The position numbers were made by a program, and so were the translations under genes. A DNA stretch of 64,000 nt. Origin: Zonotrichia leucophrys gambelii (taxonomy: Eukaryota > Chordata > Aves > Passeriformes > Passerellidae). Each line of letters opens with the position of its first letter. Position 1 is the stretch's first letter. Below the pieces are notes generated by a model. The model saw nothing but the letters and a program-made list of their open reading frames with translations. It searched no databases and was not told where the DNA came from. The DNA lies in the NCBI RefSeq assembly GCF_028769735.1, contig NC_088179.1, positions 4,027,501-4,091,500 of the forward strand, given 5' to 3'. Positions 9,863 to 24,500 of the stretch are shown piece after piece.

Positions 9863-10149
9863 AGGGACCATGGCTGATGCACCCCCTTCCTCCCTTACAG
9901 CAGCAGCATCCCTGGCACCAGCAGCCTGGAGACAAGCAGGGTTGTGTTTCCCTACAAGGAGGGCACAGCCCCCACCCCTTTCCTGCTCTCACCCCCTTCC
10001 TTGGACCCACCACTTGCCATGTGAGTCCCACCCTTTCAAAGGCATGGCCACAGCAAAAGCTCAGGTATGCAAACTTAAATCCCTGGCCAAACCCAGCCCA
10101 GCAGGGGCTGTCTTGGATCTCACCCCACCAGCAGAAATAATATCCACCA

Positions 10150-12431
10150 CACTCCAAGCTGTTTCAGGTTTTATTTTAGAATTTATAAAATTCCAGTGTC
10201 ATCCATACTCATGAGCCTTTTTACATGTTTGCATATAGTCTCCAAATTCCAAAGTTAAGGCCAAGGGATCATTGCTATGGAAACGTACAATATGGAAGAC
10301 GTCAAAGAGAAGAAATGGACACATGCCACAGTCTGCTGCGGAAGGAGGGTGCTGGGGGACAGTACTAGGTACAATCACTTCATGACCTTCTTTAGAGTGG
10401 AAGGGTGGGCTGTGGGGCATGAGCCCAAGGCAGTGGGTGCCCTGGATGTAACTCAAGCCTTGCTGTGCAACTGGTGAGGGCACGGGGGAATAAAGAGGAG
10501 GAGGGGGTGATAGGCTTGGTGACGCAGGGCAGACCTAAGCTACAGGGTATTTATTAACCATTTCCTGACAGACGCAGATGGGAAGGTACCACCCTAATTC
10601 CCCTTCTCCCGTGCTGGAGGCAAGGCCACCCTGTCCTTCAGGGGCAACCAGGCACCCCACAACGGGCCATGGTCTGGTTCACTTGGTTCTCAGACTAAAG
10701 GAGAGCACTGTGAGGTTTTGGTTTGACTTCTGCATAGCAGTCTCTGCCAAGAAGAGCTGGAAGGAAAAGCATCGGCATGTTGGGCCTGTCCCAGGGAGGG
10801 AAAGGCAAGGCAGCTGGGCTCAGCCTGCCACACTTGTGCTCTGTCAGCAGCACTAGACAAGAGAGGCTGGGGACTCCTGCTTGTCCAAGAGCTGAAGCAG
10901 CTGGGACAGAGGAATGGCTCAGACTACAAGCTCTGCAGGAGCAATGCAGGGAAGTGGGGGCACACAAAAAGCCCACGCTACATGCCTCCCTCCATGAGGA
11001 CAGGGCTTCCCTCTTGCTGGAGGAGCTCAGACAACACCCTTTGAGCAAGCTGTGGCAGGGCCCAGGTGCAAGAGGCCCCGAGTACAGATCATGGATCACC
11101 CTCTACCACATGATGGAAGTCTCAGGAGGGCTCAGCACACACATCAACCCCCAGTGCCGTCAGAGTAGAAGCCTGGCTCACACAACCTCTGCAGCCCAGG
11201 GCTACGGCACAGCTGCAGCCACAGCCCTGTGCTAGCTCAGCATGCAGTCCTATGGATTCACAGCCTGCCTCAGCACCACCAAACTCTGCTTCCCTGTGGA
11301 GCAGCTCTCCCAGCTGTGCGGAGACACAAGGCTCCTCTTGCTTCTCCTCCATGCTTCCAGGTGACAGCTGGAGCGGCTGCTAAGCCACCACCATGGAGAG
11401 GCCCCCACCACACTGCTGTTTGAGGTAGAAAGAAGGCAACAGGAGCGCTGTGACTGCCGCTCAGGCCGAGCTGCTGCAGCACTAACAGCCAGCTACAGCT
11501 CCTGCAGGCTGTGTGTCCCACCAGCTGCTCCTGAGCCACGTCACTGCACCCAGGCAAACCTGTGCCCTCCGGCCACGCTGCCGTGTGCTGGCTCTCCTGC
11601 CTGCTCACACTGCTGGGAAGGGGGAACAAGGAGCAGGGGCTGCCATCAAGCACTGGAAGACTGGTCAAGTGTGCAGCTGGGGCTGTGCTTGGTGCGGCGC
11701 AGGGACGCTCGCTGCGCTCACAGGCGTTTTCCTGACCAGGGTAGCCGTAGGTTGTTCTGGCCCCTTCCATCTCTGTTGTCTCTACAGCCTATTGAAGGTT
11801 TTGTTTCTTTAAAAAGCAGGTTTCTGACCTCATAGATTATTTGAAGCTCTCTCCCCACAGTCAGCTATCAGCATTAAATGAATTTTTGGCAGTTAAAAGG
11901 AAAAAAAGTTGATTGCACTCTACAAAGGTAAGGTAAGGCCTGGGATAAACACAAAGGAAAGAGGGCAAACGTTTTGGCTTTAGAAAGTCAAGGAAATTTA
12001 TTTCCTGAGGTCATGAGACAGGAAGTAGATTCCTAGCCACAGTAAAGGAGGTCTCCTAATGAAGGCGAGAATGCCTAGTCAGACATGCTCAAGAGAGCAG
12101 ATTGCTCTGCTAGCGCTTGGGAAGCTGCAAATCTTAGCCACTTGGAGTCAATTATGAAGTTTCTAACAAAAACACACACATTTAGTGTTTGAATCTGAGT
12201 GGAAGTCTTGTTCCAAAGGAGGAAAGAATATCCATCAAGAGATGAGGGTGGGTCCTAGACACGGTGATAGCTGAGGGGAGCAGGATGGGGTCTAGCACTC
12301 CAGACACCATTAGGAGACCTCTTGGGACAATTGATTTGTGCTCCAGCCGCTGGGTCAGATTTCAGACAGGAAGTATTTGTGGCAGGTTAGTGTCAGGTCA
12401 GCGGGCTGGAGGAGTTTCTGCTTCCAGGTCA
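10150..12431 (-). other. HDLBP: HDLBP 3' UTR
   Basis: Nothing coding is seen between the HDLBP stop and about 10150. Minus-strand AATAAA signals lie at 10170-10175, 10550-10555 and 11997-12002. The outermost would give a 3' UTR of about 2.3 kb, similar to the length I recall for the mammalian mRNA. Alternative poly(A) sites are possible. The convergent ANO7 relic ends about 300 bases away. Confidence 0.6.
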
Positions 12432-12518
12432 TTATCGTTTGGGTCCCCAGGGAAGAGTCTTGGGGGCCACTTGAGCCCCAAAGCTGGGGAAGTCTTCAGA
12501 ACTGCTCATATCAGGGGC
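12432..12518 (-). CDS. HDLBP: HDLBP coding exon 26 (C-terminus, stop)
   Basis: Reads APDMSSSEDFPSFGAQVAPK and ends LPWGPKR before TAA (complement of 12432-12434). The acceptor on the minus strand is GCTCTAG. Residues 1240-1267, the conserved tail outside the KH array. Confidence 0.95.
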   Translation of the reverse strand, partial: APDMSSSEDFPSFGAQVAPKTLPWGPKR

Positions 12519-15500
12519 CTAGAGCAAACAAAAAAGGGAACAAGTTAAGCTCCTGCTCTGCTGTGAACTTACATGGTGAGGCCCTGAGCTAAGCAGAGTC
12601 TTTGATTTCCCAGGAGGAAAAACAATGGGGAAGGGACAAAAAGGATCATTGTGGCCTCAGGACATCTTGAGGTGACATTGAGGAGGGTGCAGAGGGCTCC
12701 AAGGGTCCCAGCTCGGTAACTGGGACACTGGAGCAGGGTCAGGCCAGCCCTGCAGCAGCACTGGGGCAGCTGAAGATGAGCTGCCACATGTCCCAGCTCA
12801 GAGCTGCCAACACTGAGCCAGTTCTGTGCTGCAGCATGAGTCTCCAGTCCCAGGCCCTACCCCTACCCCTAAAAACAACACAGGACACTTTCTGGTAAGG
12901 ATCCCCCATTCCCCTGATGTAGCCACAGTGACAAGACACTGGAAAGTGCTCTGAAAACTGGACAGGAGAGCCCAGGTCGGTGCTTGGGCCACAAAGAGCA
13001 GCTAAAAGCTGCTTTCTCTGTCACGAGGAGATAGAGTGCTGTGTCCCCAGTACAGACAGAAGTGTCCCCAGGCTCTGTGCCCCCAGCCTGCAGCACAAGC
13101 AGCACTCACCTTCTCGTTGTTGACAGTGGCCCAGGGGGCATCTCTCACCACAAAGCCCTTGGATGGGGCCTTGGACTCTTCATGTGAGGAGGGCTTCATG
13201 TACACCTGCATTGCCTCGTTGTCCACCACATCTGCAAGCTGCAGTAACACAACAGTGAGGGGGGATCTGGATAGCTCCTCAAACTGGAATACACTGCCCA
13301 CCCCTGCATCTCACCACACTGCATCCTGTTCAAGCTCATCAGCCAGTTGTACAATGACCAAAAATGGTGTGTCTGCACTACCTTGAGGGCCACAACTTTT
13401 AAACTGTGCAAGTTGCTACAAGGCAAGACCAGGCACATTCTGGGGTGTCCCAGAATTCTCATTCACTGTCCTCTCCTGGACATTAGTCCAGCTGGTTTGA
13501 GGGACAGCTGCAGTGGAAGCTGACAGCCACCTGCACAGGGCTCCATTTCTCCAATGCAGTGGAAGAAAATACCACCTGGACATAGTTCAGACATCCAGCT
13601 CTGTGTCAGGGGAAGCTCTTGCTAAGCCCCATCACAGATTTGCTGAACACTTACATATTCCTCCTCCAAGTTCAGGATGTGATCAATAGCTTCTTCTACA
13701 TTCTCAGGGAGTCCTGTCACAGTCACACAGTTGGGGTCAGGAGCTCCACTCTGGGGGAAGCGAATATCCACCTGGAACACAAGAACAGCACAACACTTAC
13801 ACCTGCACATCTGAAATGCCAGACACTCCCCATGACCCTTGTCACAGGAACCACAGATCACTGTCACTGATGCCCTCATTACTGCCTGTCCACAGCCACA
13901 AGTCTGTTTTAGACCTCCACAGCTCAGACACTGAGGGCTGAGCAGGTACACAGCTGGCCCCAAAGCTTGCCCAGTTTCCTGTGGAGGAATTTCCAGCAGC
14001 CCCTGCTGCTCTCACTCCCAGAGGCTCAGTTTTCTGAGCAGTACAGGCAGGAGAGGGGCTGCATTTCCAGACAGTGTCCTCACACTGCTGCAAGCATTTT
14101 TACCATTGATCCACCACCACAAAGCACAATGAGCTTTCTGTGTTTGCCACAGAATAATCCTAACTGACAATGGCTTTAGAGAGCTGGCCTAGTGCACCCC
14201 ATGCACAAGCACTGTGCTCTCTCACACCCTGCCTTCCAGATGGGTGCCAGAAATCTAAACAAGACAGGACCAAACTCAAAGGCTGCTCATTTGGGAACCA
14301 GTTTGTTTCAAGAACTGAGCCCAGCCAAAATGCAAGTCTCCAAAATCCCATCCCTCAGTATTCACATTCACTGCTGGCCCAGTAAAACCTGCTGCTGATG
14401 CCATATGCTATCAGGGCAGAAGTCCCTGACCTTCCCAGAGCCAGCCAACTCTGCCACATCCACAGCCCTGAGAATGCACCATGATTCCCAGAGTCAAAGG
14501 GATATACAGTGGCCTAGAGAAAAGCCAGAAGAATTCCCTGAATTCAGCTCAAAGTAGCTGGAGGGTCTGGGGACAGCCTCCTTGCAGAACCTCCCAGCAA
14601 GAGGCCTGGCTGCCCACTTCCAGTAATCAGAGTAGCTGACATACCAAGATCATCTGGGACTCTGCAAGAAACCCAACAAAAGGGCTCCAGAGAGGGACAG
14701 AACTCAGTGCTGCTTGCAGAGCTAATCCAGAGCACCAAGGAAGCATTTCCAGGTTCCACTTTAGTCTGGGTTCCAGCAAAACAGGAAAAGCTCCTGGCCT
14801 GGCTTCCAGAGAAACATGACACAGAGCTGAGGTGTGGGGACGCTTCAGCTGGTGTCTGACTATGGTGTGCAGACAGCCCAGGTGCCCTGGGCATACCAGG
14901 GTGCCCTGGGCCAGGGATGCTGCTCATATGCTGGTGGAGTTGAAGGTGAGCAGAGCAGCACTTTCATGTCTGTTCTAGCTGAAGATGCTGAGCAGGCATA
15001 AGACACAAGAACCACGAGATGTGAGCCTCATTCAGCACCAAGCTCTTCCCACAGGAGGACGTGGCTGCCCAGGCCCAGCCTGGCCTGTGTGGCCCTGCCC
15101 CAGTGCTCACCTTGAACTCATCCATGATTTTGCGGATGGCTTTTCCACGTGCTCCGATGATGCGTGCATGAACACGATGGTCCAGAGTCACATCCTCGGA
15201 CACCATCTGCTCCAGCTCGCCCACGATCTTCATGATGGCATCCCGGGCAGCCTCAGCATTCTTCTCATAGCCAGTAATGGTGATCTGGTCCTGGGCCTGG
15301 GGAGCCAACAGAGATGTGTGAGAGAACAAGTTTTGTATTAGCAGGGACCCCTGTGGCAGGGAGGAATGATGCATCTGACTCCATGTTCTCAGAAGGCTAA
15401 TTTATTACTTCATGATAAAGAATGCTATACTATATTATACTAAAGAATGCAGAAAAGATACTTACTCAATGCTAAAAAGATAATAATGAAAACTTGTGAC

Positions 15501-18500
15501 TCTTTCCAGAGTCTCGACACAGCTTGGCCCTGATTGGCCAAAGAGTGAAAACAACTCACAGCAGAATCCAATGGAACAATCACCTGTGGGTAAACAATCT
15601 CCAAACACATTCTACATGAGCAAAATAGAGGAGAAGGAAATGAGATGAGAATTGTTTCCCTTTTCTCTGAGGCTTCTCAGCTTCCCAGAAGAAAAATCCT
15701 GGGTGAAGGAATTTTTTCAGAGAATGTGAATGCACAACTAACCTCAAAAGCAGCTGAGCAGGCTTTCTCCCTGCTAATCCCCTTCACCATCCACCTTATC
15801 CTAAGGCAGTGGAGAGAGTTCAGAGCTTTTGAGAAGATGCTCAAAGATAACCACTAGCCATCCTTGCACTCAGTCTGATCTCTCACCTGGCTTTCATCAT
15901 CCTTGTCAGGGAACTGGATGTTGACCTCATGCTCTGTGCGTATCTGGGTGATCACTGCTCCCTTCCGCCCGATGATTTTAGGGTGATACTTGGGATCTAC
16001 AGTCACTGTCAGTTTGAAGCTCCGCAGGGCCTGGAACAGGAGAAGCACAGTGAGAGCAGGGAACACACCATGGCTGTTCCAGTCATGTCCACTTAAGTCA
16101 CAGCATCTCCTCCTGCCTTCTGAGATGCATGGAACAGATTTTGCACGGCCATGCTTGAATACCCAAGCCATCCATTCAGTGGAGCCTTGTGCTTTTGCCA
16201 AGTTCAGAGGGAAACTGCAAACAGCAAACAACCCCCAGCTCATCCCTAACCTTTTATTCAGAGCTGTGATAAGGATTCAGTGAGGACAGGTAGAGAGAGA
16301 CTGGCAGTGCAGTGAGGTTCCCACCCACCAGTGTCTCAAAAGTACATGAAGGTGTGAGAGAGACCTGGACAGCCCAAAGTTACATTCTCAAATTCTCCTG
16401 TCAGTTCATGATAAATGAGCTACCTTTGAGTAAACCATTTATGTCCATTCCACACCCACAGAACAGCTAAGGGTGTCCCTAAAAGATGAGGTGTTCCAGG
16501 AGTCTGAGCCCAGAGGCTGAAGCCATGTTTGGCTGGAAGGAAGGACAGGCACAGGCCTTACCCGATCCTCTTGTTCAGCCTGCAGCTCCTTCACTCTCTC
16601 CAGGAGCCCAGCCTTGGCACGGTCCAGGTTGGTAGCCAGCCCAGTGATTGTGATGATATCTGACTGCAGCTCAGGAGCAGGCACCTGGATGTTCACCTGA
16701 GGAACAAGTAGCAATTATCATTTTGTATCACTGCTCATTCTGCATCACTTGTGATGTCTCTGACTGCAAGCTGGCATCTCACTGGTCTCCCCTGGCACCA
16801 AGACCAGCTCCCACCCAGGCAGCCTAAAACCCACAGAATGGCTGAGGTTGTAAAGGACCTCTGGAGGTCATCGAGCTGGGGCCACCTGGAGTCAGTTTGG
16901 GACAATTTCTAGATGGTTTTTGAATAGAACTCTGTTTCTCCAGCCCCTGTGCTGGCCTAGAGAAGCCAGGAAACAAATGTATGTTCAACAACACTGACTG
17001 CAGCCAACCTGCATCAGCCCAGAGGCTCTGGAGAATTCTACTGAATGGGCAGGCACAGCAGAGCTGTTTCCCAGGGCCCAGGAGGAAAACAACTCTCCCA
17101 CTGATGAGGAATCCCTGCAGACACCAAACAAGTCATGCAACACTCACAACATCAACCCTGACTGTACTGCTTCAGCACAAAACCGACCAAGCCCTGGATC
17201 CAGGCTCCAAAACACCCAGGGATCATTTTCCTACCACGGAGCCTTGAATTCCATAGCAGATCTGAGTACATTGTAACTGTCCAAACCTCCAACACAGTCA
17301 CTTACACATTCTCCAGGACAGAGGAGATGGAAGGAAGAGCAACAACTTACCTCAAACTCATCCATCATTTTGCGGATCCCACTTCCTTTCTGGCCTATGA
17401 TGTAACGGTGAAGATCAAAGGGAACTTCCACCTCAATGGTGACAGGAACCAGAGCCTGCAGGGGATGGAGCACAGTTTAACAGTGGAAAAACTTCTCCTC
17501 TCTTCTAACTTGCCATATGCTTGCCCAAAAGAACATGTTGCTGAACAGAGGTACATTCCCTTGTAGTCAGGATACAAATTTGACAGAAAGAGCACAGCTG
17601 GGAATACCAAAATGATCTGTTGCATGTTTTCAGAAGAAGCCATGTGAAACCCCACCTGTGGGACAGGTTGCTTTCATATCCTTGGCTTCAGTCTAGCACA
17701 GACTTGGGAAACATCACTACAGAAGCATGGCAAGATCTGCTGAACCTGGAATGACTCAGCCTCAACCAGACTCCTCCTCTCCTCAGTTGTGCTCCATAAA
17801 ACAATCATGTCATGCTTTTATGGCTATTGGGGCTGCTTACAAGCACTAGTAATTACAAAGTCAGGCACTGTGATTCAAGCTGCCAGGCGAAGTCACAGAG
17901 CAGAGGGGCTTCCCTTGAGTAGTGCAGACCTCTTCTACAGCCAACATTACTGACCACTTGCATTGCACCTTGACTGAGCAGCTTTTACTACCACCACCAC
18001 AAATTACATCCAAGCATCACCACCTTAAGGGGGTAAGGGGCTGAGAAAGCCACACACCTGCAGCGCCTCCTTTGCTGCCTCACACTTCTCTCTGCGGCCA
18101 GAGATGATGATGATGTCGCACTTCTTCGGAGAGCTGGGATCTGTGTCCTTCCCTTCCTTGCCTTCCCCACCTTCCTCACCATTCTCCTGCACAGCTGGCT
18201 CCACAACAGGGGCTGAAAACATGGAAAGTTTCGTGTTCAGTGCACAGAGTGCCCTCCTCATTCATCATCTCCCTCCTCCAGATCCTAAGATTGAGAGGTC
18301 AGAGAGACCTCACTAAGCTCACAGAGCCTTTTTTGTCAGGATGTCCTGGTTCTCCCTGTTCTCTGCAGTGACAACATGATCACAACACCCAGGTCTGCAG
18401 TTTGACCTCCTGAAACTGTCCTATTCCAAGAGGACATGGTTGATGCTAAGCCCAGATTCAAGGACACTGCAGGAACACCAGGGATCAGTTCTCTCCATAG

Positions 18501-21500
18501 ATTTAAAGTAGAACACACCCACTGGTACAGAGTGTAGGCTACACAACACTTATTTGACCATCCCAACTACCATCCCACCATGCATCCACAGACACACCTG
18601 GGTTTTCCTCCCTGTCAGGGAATTTGATCTGGACGCCGTAGTCGCGGGTGATCTGCTGGATCCGGGAGCCTTTGGGGCCCATGATGGAGCGGTGGAACTT
18701 CTGTGGAATGGTGCATTCGATTGTCACTTGAGCTTCCTGTGGGAAAGCAGAGTTGCTCTTTTGTGATGCAGCCTCTTTCACACCACAAAACAGGATGTTT
18801 GTGCATGGTGAAACCCAAAATGGACACAGAGAGGAGTCAAAAAAGATAACAATGGCTGATAGGGGAAGAACTCAAAACTTCTAAGAATCATTCCTCTTTT
18901 CCAAGAGCAGAGGACTTAAAGAAGGTTGCCTTCAACTCAGGACATTAAAGGCTTTAAAGAGCAAAGCTCAAACTCTTTAGTACTCTGAAGAGGAAGCAAT
19001 AGAAGAAATGGAAAAATATAAAGATAGATGGGAAAAGAACAGATTTGACACTAGACTGCTTCCAAAAGCCAATACTAGCAGTGCAGGAAACCCCGGAAAG
19101 CAACCACTGGCCAAGGCCAGACATGGAGAGGCACAGGAACGCTCCAATATTTTAATGTCTAGATGTACATCAAGGACTGGCCTCCTACTTCCACCCCTAA
19201 AAACCAAGATTGTCAGAGAAGATTCCTTCATGCAGCATTGGCATTTTGGAGCCAGCTGCTACCCCCAAACCAGGATCAAAAGTCTGCAGACCCTGTATGT
19301 TGACAGCAAAGGTTCACATCCAAGAATTACCATGGGACTTGTTCACATAAAGCTTGGTCATACAGCAGGTTCAAGCAGGACACTGCTGAGGGAACAGAGT
19401 ACAGAAGAAACAGTTTTTCTACAACATACCAGGTCCTCAATGATCTCCTGGATGCGTTTCTTGGCTGCCTCCACACAGTCCTTGGCTCCCTTGAGGGTGA
19501 CTTTATCGCTCTGGGTGCCGGAGCGTGGGAAGCTGACCATCACACCACCATATTCATCTGCAATCTCACGGAGAACTTGTCCTCGACGGATGACAAAGTG
19601 GCGGTGGTGCTTGGGGTCCACCACCATGGAGTCTTCAACCACATTATCCTGCCAACACAACACAGCCAGTCAACCCCACCTGTGCTGGTGACAGGCACAA
19701 GTTGGCTGCACTCAACAGCAATCAGCTTACAACCTCACCCCAAGGTAAGGAAGGATCTTCCTGAGCTCCCACGAAGGGCAGCAAATGGTTTTAGGACAAG
19801 CAGGTCCTTCATGCTGACTCATTACACCTTGCAATAGGGAGAGGCAGGAAAAAGTTCATACCAAGTTCTTGATGAGGGCCTCCAGCTCCTTCTGTGCTTC
19901 TTTGACAGCCTCCTCTGTTCCCATGATAGTGATCAGCTCCTGGTCTTTGTCCTCAGAGGTGGGGAAGATGATGCGGGCCCCCGTGTTGTCCCGCACCTTG
20001 CGGATGTTGCCACCACCCTTGCCAATAAGGAATTTGTGGTACTCTGGCTTTGCACGGAGGTCCACAGTATAACTCTTTGTTTGCTGAAAGGAGCCAGACA
20101 CCCATGAAACATGTTAATATACAAAAAATATCACCAGCACCAACAGTCAGCATGTAGATATGTTACCTGCACCCACATGCAGAGTGCTGCAAAAGCATAT
20201 GCAGCTCACAATTGAAAGTAAAAAAGCTATACAATGTCTTAAATTACCAGAGATGTTCTCAGGGCCAAAAAACTAACTACACTCAGCATGACCAATGAGA
20301 ATAGGAGCAGACTTCCCCAGAAGGGTCTGATCTGCACAAAAGGCAACACAGTCATTTGCTAGCTGCTGCAAGCCAGGCTCCCAGAGACAACTAACCATTC
20401 CCAGGGAGAGCATGTTCACATGCTGACCCCAGAAAGCTTGCTATTAAAATGACCAGTCAGTCAGCCACAACTCAGAGCATGGTCTGGTAACCAAAAGCTC
20501 TCAAATCTGAATATATGCAGTGAAATGGGAGAACTGGAGCTGAAATGCAGAGATCAAAAAAAATAGTGAAGGAGATATACAGAGTAAAGTGCTTCAGAGA
20601 AGTGCAGGTACCCAGGAACATTCAAACCACAAAAGCAAGGAGCCTTAACTCTGAGTGTATCATCAGTCTGCCCAGAGATGCATTACAGACAGTTCTTCTG
20701 CCCATGAGAGAAGAATTCATTGTCACAAGGATGGAAGTCATAAATGTATGACTTTTAATCACCCAAACTGTATTCAAATCCCTCAAAAAAGGATTTGTTC
20801 TATTGACACCAAATCCTTTCATGCAGACAGAGGGAATCACTTCAACCTCCAGAAACAAAAAGCTGGTCAGACCAACGTGCTCCATCCCCTGTAAGGCAAG
20901 GCTCACCTTCTCCTCTGCCAGATGTAGCAGCTGTTTCTTGGCTTTCTCCACATCCTGGGCTGGGCCCCTGATGGTCACAGTATCACTGCCAGAGCCCTCT
21001 GTGGGGAAGTGGATGTGGACTCCACCACATTCCTCCATGATGGAGCGGATGAAGCGGCCTTTGGCGCCAATGAGGGAATTGTGGAGTTTGGAAGGAATAG
21101 AGACCTCCACCTCCGTGATGTTGGCCTAAGCAAGGACAGTATGGGATGTTAGTCAAGCTACAGCTGTGTGTTTGCACAGACTCTGCTTGCCCCCTAACTC
21201 CCACATTGCCAGGAGCTCTGCAGAGCTGAGTGTCAGAGATGCCTGACCAGAGGGAACTGCACTGGCCACTCCTAACACATGAGCAGCCACAAGCTTCACC
21301 TGAAGCATCAAGAACAGACATCCATATTTGTCTCCCCCCTGCCATGCCCCACTACAAGCACTTCTCTATTTATATCTCCTGTAACTCCTATATTTATGTT
21401 TTTAAGTCTCTGATCTGTCACAGGCCAGTTGTTTCACCTACCAGCTCCTTTTGGATTGCCAAAATTCTGTGACGAGCAGCCTCACAGTTTGCTTTTTTGC

Positions 21501-24500
21501 CCGTGATAACAATTGTCTCCGAGTTGCTGTTCTCAGCTGGGAGATCTATTTTGGTGTTGCTTTCTTCACGGATCTGCCACAAAGAATAAATTCCAGCAAA
21601 ATTATTTGAGAGGTCTCCCATGACAAAAAAAAAAGACCTTGGAGGTTTTATTTTGCATTACCAATGAGCAGGGGAGACCAGTGAAGGAGACTTCACTGCA
21701 GGCAATCATGGTAATGAGCAGCAAAGAAAGGAAAGATATCTCACCTTCTTGATGTTGGCACCTCCTTTCCCTATGATGTTCTTGTGGAATTGTTTGAAGA
21801 TGGGAACAGAAATAGAAAAACTGTTTTCAACCTAAGAGAGAAAGGAAGGGAGAATTGAAGATTACACCATCCTGGCAAGTGAGACCCCACCCCAGGAATT
21901 TGATAAACAAGCTTCTGACAACAGGAATTCTCCATATGGGACACTTCCAAGAATAAGCAAATACAGGTACCCTCTCCTATAGCCCTTAAATAACAGGGAT
22001 TACTTGCCTGCCCCCATAAACATAGAACCATGCCCACAGTTCCCTCATCTTGAGGTGTGTCAGCCCTAGTCAAGCCCCTACAGCTCTCTTCTATTCCAGG
22101 GTTATTCAGGCATGGAAGAGAGAACAGCAGATAGAAGTGTCCCTTACCAGGTCTGCCACCATCTTTTGCATGTACTTGGTACACTTCTCCACTTCGTTTT
22201 TGGGACCTCTGAGTTGGACAATGTCACTCTTGTGTGCAGGGTCTGGGAAGTTGATGATAACCTGCAGGAAATGGTCACTTAGAGTCAGCTCAAACAAATA
22301 TAATGATTGTCATGTTAGACATGTGCAAAGGTTGGGGGGATCCTGCACATCTCCTTTGCCATCTGGAAGCAGGTAACCATGTCAGCAGTCTCTGGCCAGA
22401 AGAACCATCTTCTCACATATTTTAGATGTATGAGCACTAACAGATCAGTTAGATATTTCTCATGCTCACAGAGACACTACATTTATGACTTTACTGATCA
22501 TGTGTCTATTACCCAAGTAGGAACTATGCCCTCTGAATCCCTCCTCTCCTGGAAAGCCTTACCTCTGGGAATTTCTCCCGGATCTCCCGGATCCGCTCGC
22601 CCTTCTGCCCAATGATGGTCCGGTGGAATTTCTGCTCGATGATTAGGTCCTTGGTGCGTTCATTTTCCTGTGGAGAACAGAGTTTACAAGGAGTGCTCAG
22701 CAGGAGAGCCACATAATTGTGACAACAAATTGTCATTACCAGTTTGCTGCCTGACAGCTTACTGATCATCAATGTTTTTCCTCCAGATATTATTCACTCT
22801 GGGCTGACAGAGAAGGGATCCAAGGGAATAGAGGAACTTGCCCTTGAGATCCAAGGGCTCAGTGGGCCAGGGGCACACATCTCTACCAGAAGGTTACTAG
22901 GGAACACAAGAGCTCAAACCCTGTGACCTCCCAGGCATCACATCCCACTAACCATACGGGAAGCGAGTTCCAGCAGCTCTTTCTTGGCCTGTTGGACCCC
23001 CTGTGGGTCTCCTTCAATTCTGATCAGGTTGCTCTTCTCATTGTCCGGGGGAATGCGCACAGACACCTTGTAGAGGTCCTTAATCCTGTTAACTGCAAGG
23101 CAAGGGCTGTGGTGACACACTCTGCTAGGGCACCATTTGGAAGCAAAGACACCTTGATTGGAGGCTTTAAGAAGTACATCAGCCTCTGAGGAAAGGCCAG
23201 GGGGATGGAGATGAATCAGGGGAAAGTGTCTCTTCACCCTGGGGCTCAGCAAGAGCAGATCCATGCTACACAGGAATCTGTACAATTAAATACTATGGCA
23301 TCTAGAGGCAATAGTTCACTTGCCAAAGTGAGGCATCTGTTTCTTCCCCAGATACCACCATATTTAGACTAGAAGATACTCATTCATTTCTAATCCCAAA
23401 TTCTTTTTTGGGGAAAAACTCACCAACGCAGATTTCTACCCCCTCAACTCAGTTCTAAAATGAAATTCATATAGACCAATTTGAAAAAAAGAAAAAAGAC
23501 AACTATCCAACCTCCCCAAAACACAAAAATTCTGCCAGGACACAGCAAAGTAATCTGTTCAACTTTCCAAGACATTAAAGCCATCCCAAGGCCTCACTGC
23601 CCATTTATCTTCTTGTGCCAACTTCACTCCAGAAGGGCAGAGGCAATGTGATGGAGGCAGCACTCTGGCTGAGCTGCAGAGCCACGATATGACAGGCTTA
23701 TCACAGAGAGTTGAGGAAGGATAAGAAAGGCACCCCACTTACTGTTAGCTCCGTTCTTGCCAATGAGGTGTCGGTGGAATTTGTGGTCGACATTGATTTC
23801 TGCATAATCCATCCGGTTGATCTACAAAGAATTGTACAGGGCTAGGCAGGGCAGGCCCCCTCTGCTGCTGCCTGAGCCCACTGCCAGTGCAGGCACTGAC
23901 TCCAGCTGCAGCTACAAGCACTCCTCCTGCTAGTGAGCACAGCAGAACACTCCTCTGCTTTGAGCTGAGAGCACCATGCTTGTGAAACATTTAAAGAGAC
24001 TTAAATGCCTCTCCAGCTGTGACTGAAAGAGAATCTTCCCTTCTCTGCATCAAAAGACTGAAGATGTGCCCGTGATTTTTTAAGAAAAGCTTCATAACCA
24101 AGGTTTTTGTTCACCTGCCACACAACTTGCCTTCTGCAAGTTCTGTTAAGCCTGTGAAGATACCCACAGACATGAGCTACACTTCATCTGTTTCCCCACC
24201 TTTCCCCACTTTCTTTTTATACAGTAGAACTAGCACCAACAACTCACCAGATCCTTAACCATGACTTCAATCTGTTCCTGTGCCACATTCACATCTTCTG
24301 TAGGTCCTTCCAAAGTGATTTTGTCTTCTCCTTCAGTGAATTCGATGTGAACCTTGACACACAAGGCAAGGAAACCAGTAAGAATTTTCCAAGGTAAGAG
24401 CCAGGTCAATGCTGTCAGTCAGGCCTACACCATCAATCCCTACCACTAAGGGTACACAGGATTTCTGAAGCAGGCAACCTACAATTTTGGCCATATTGGT

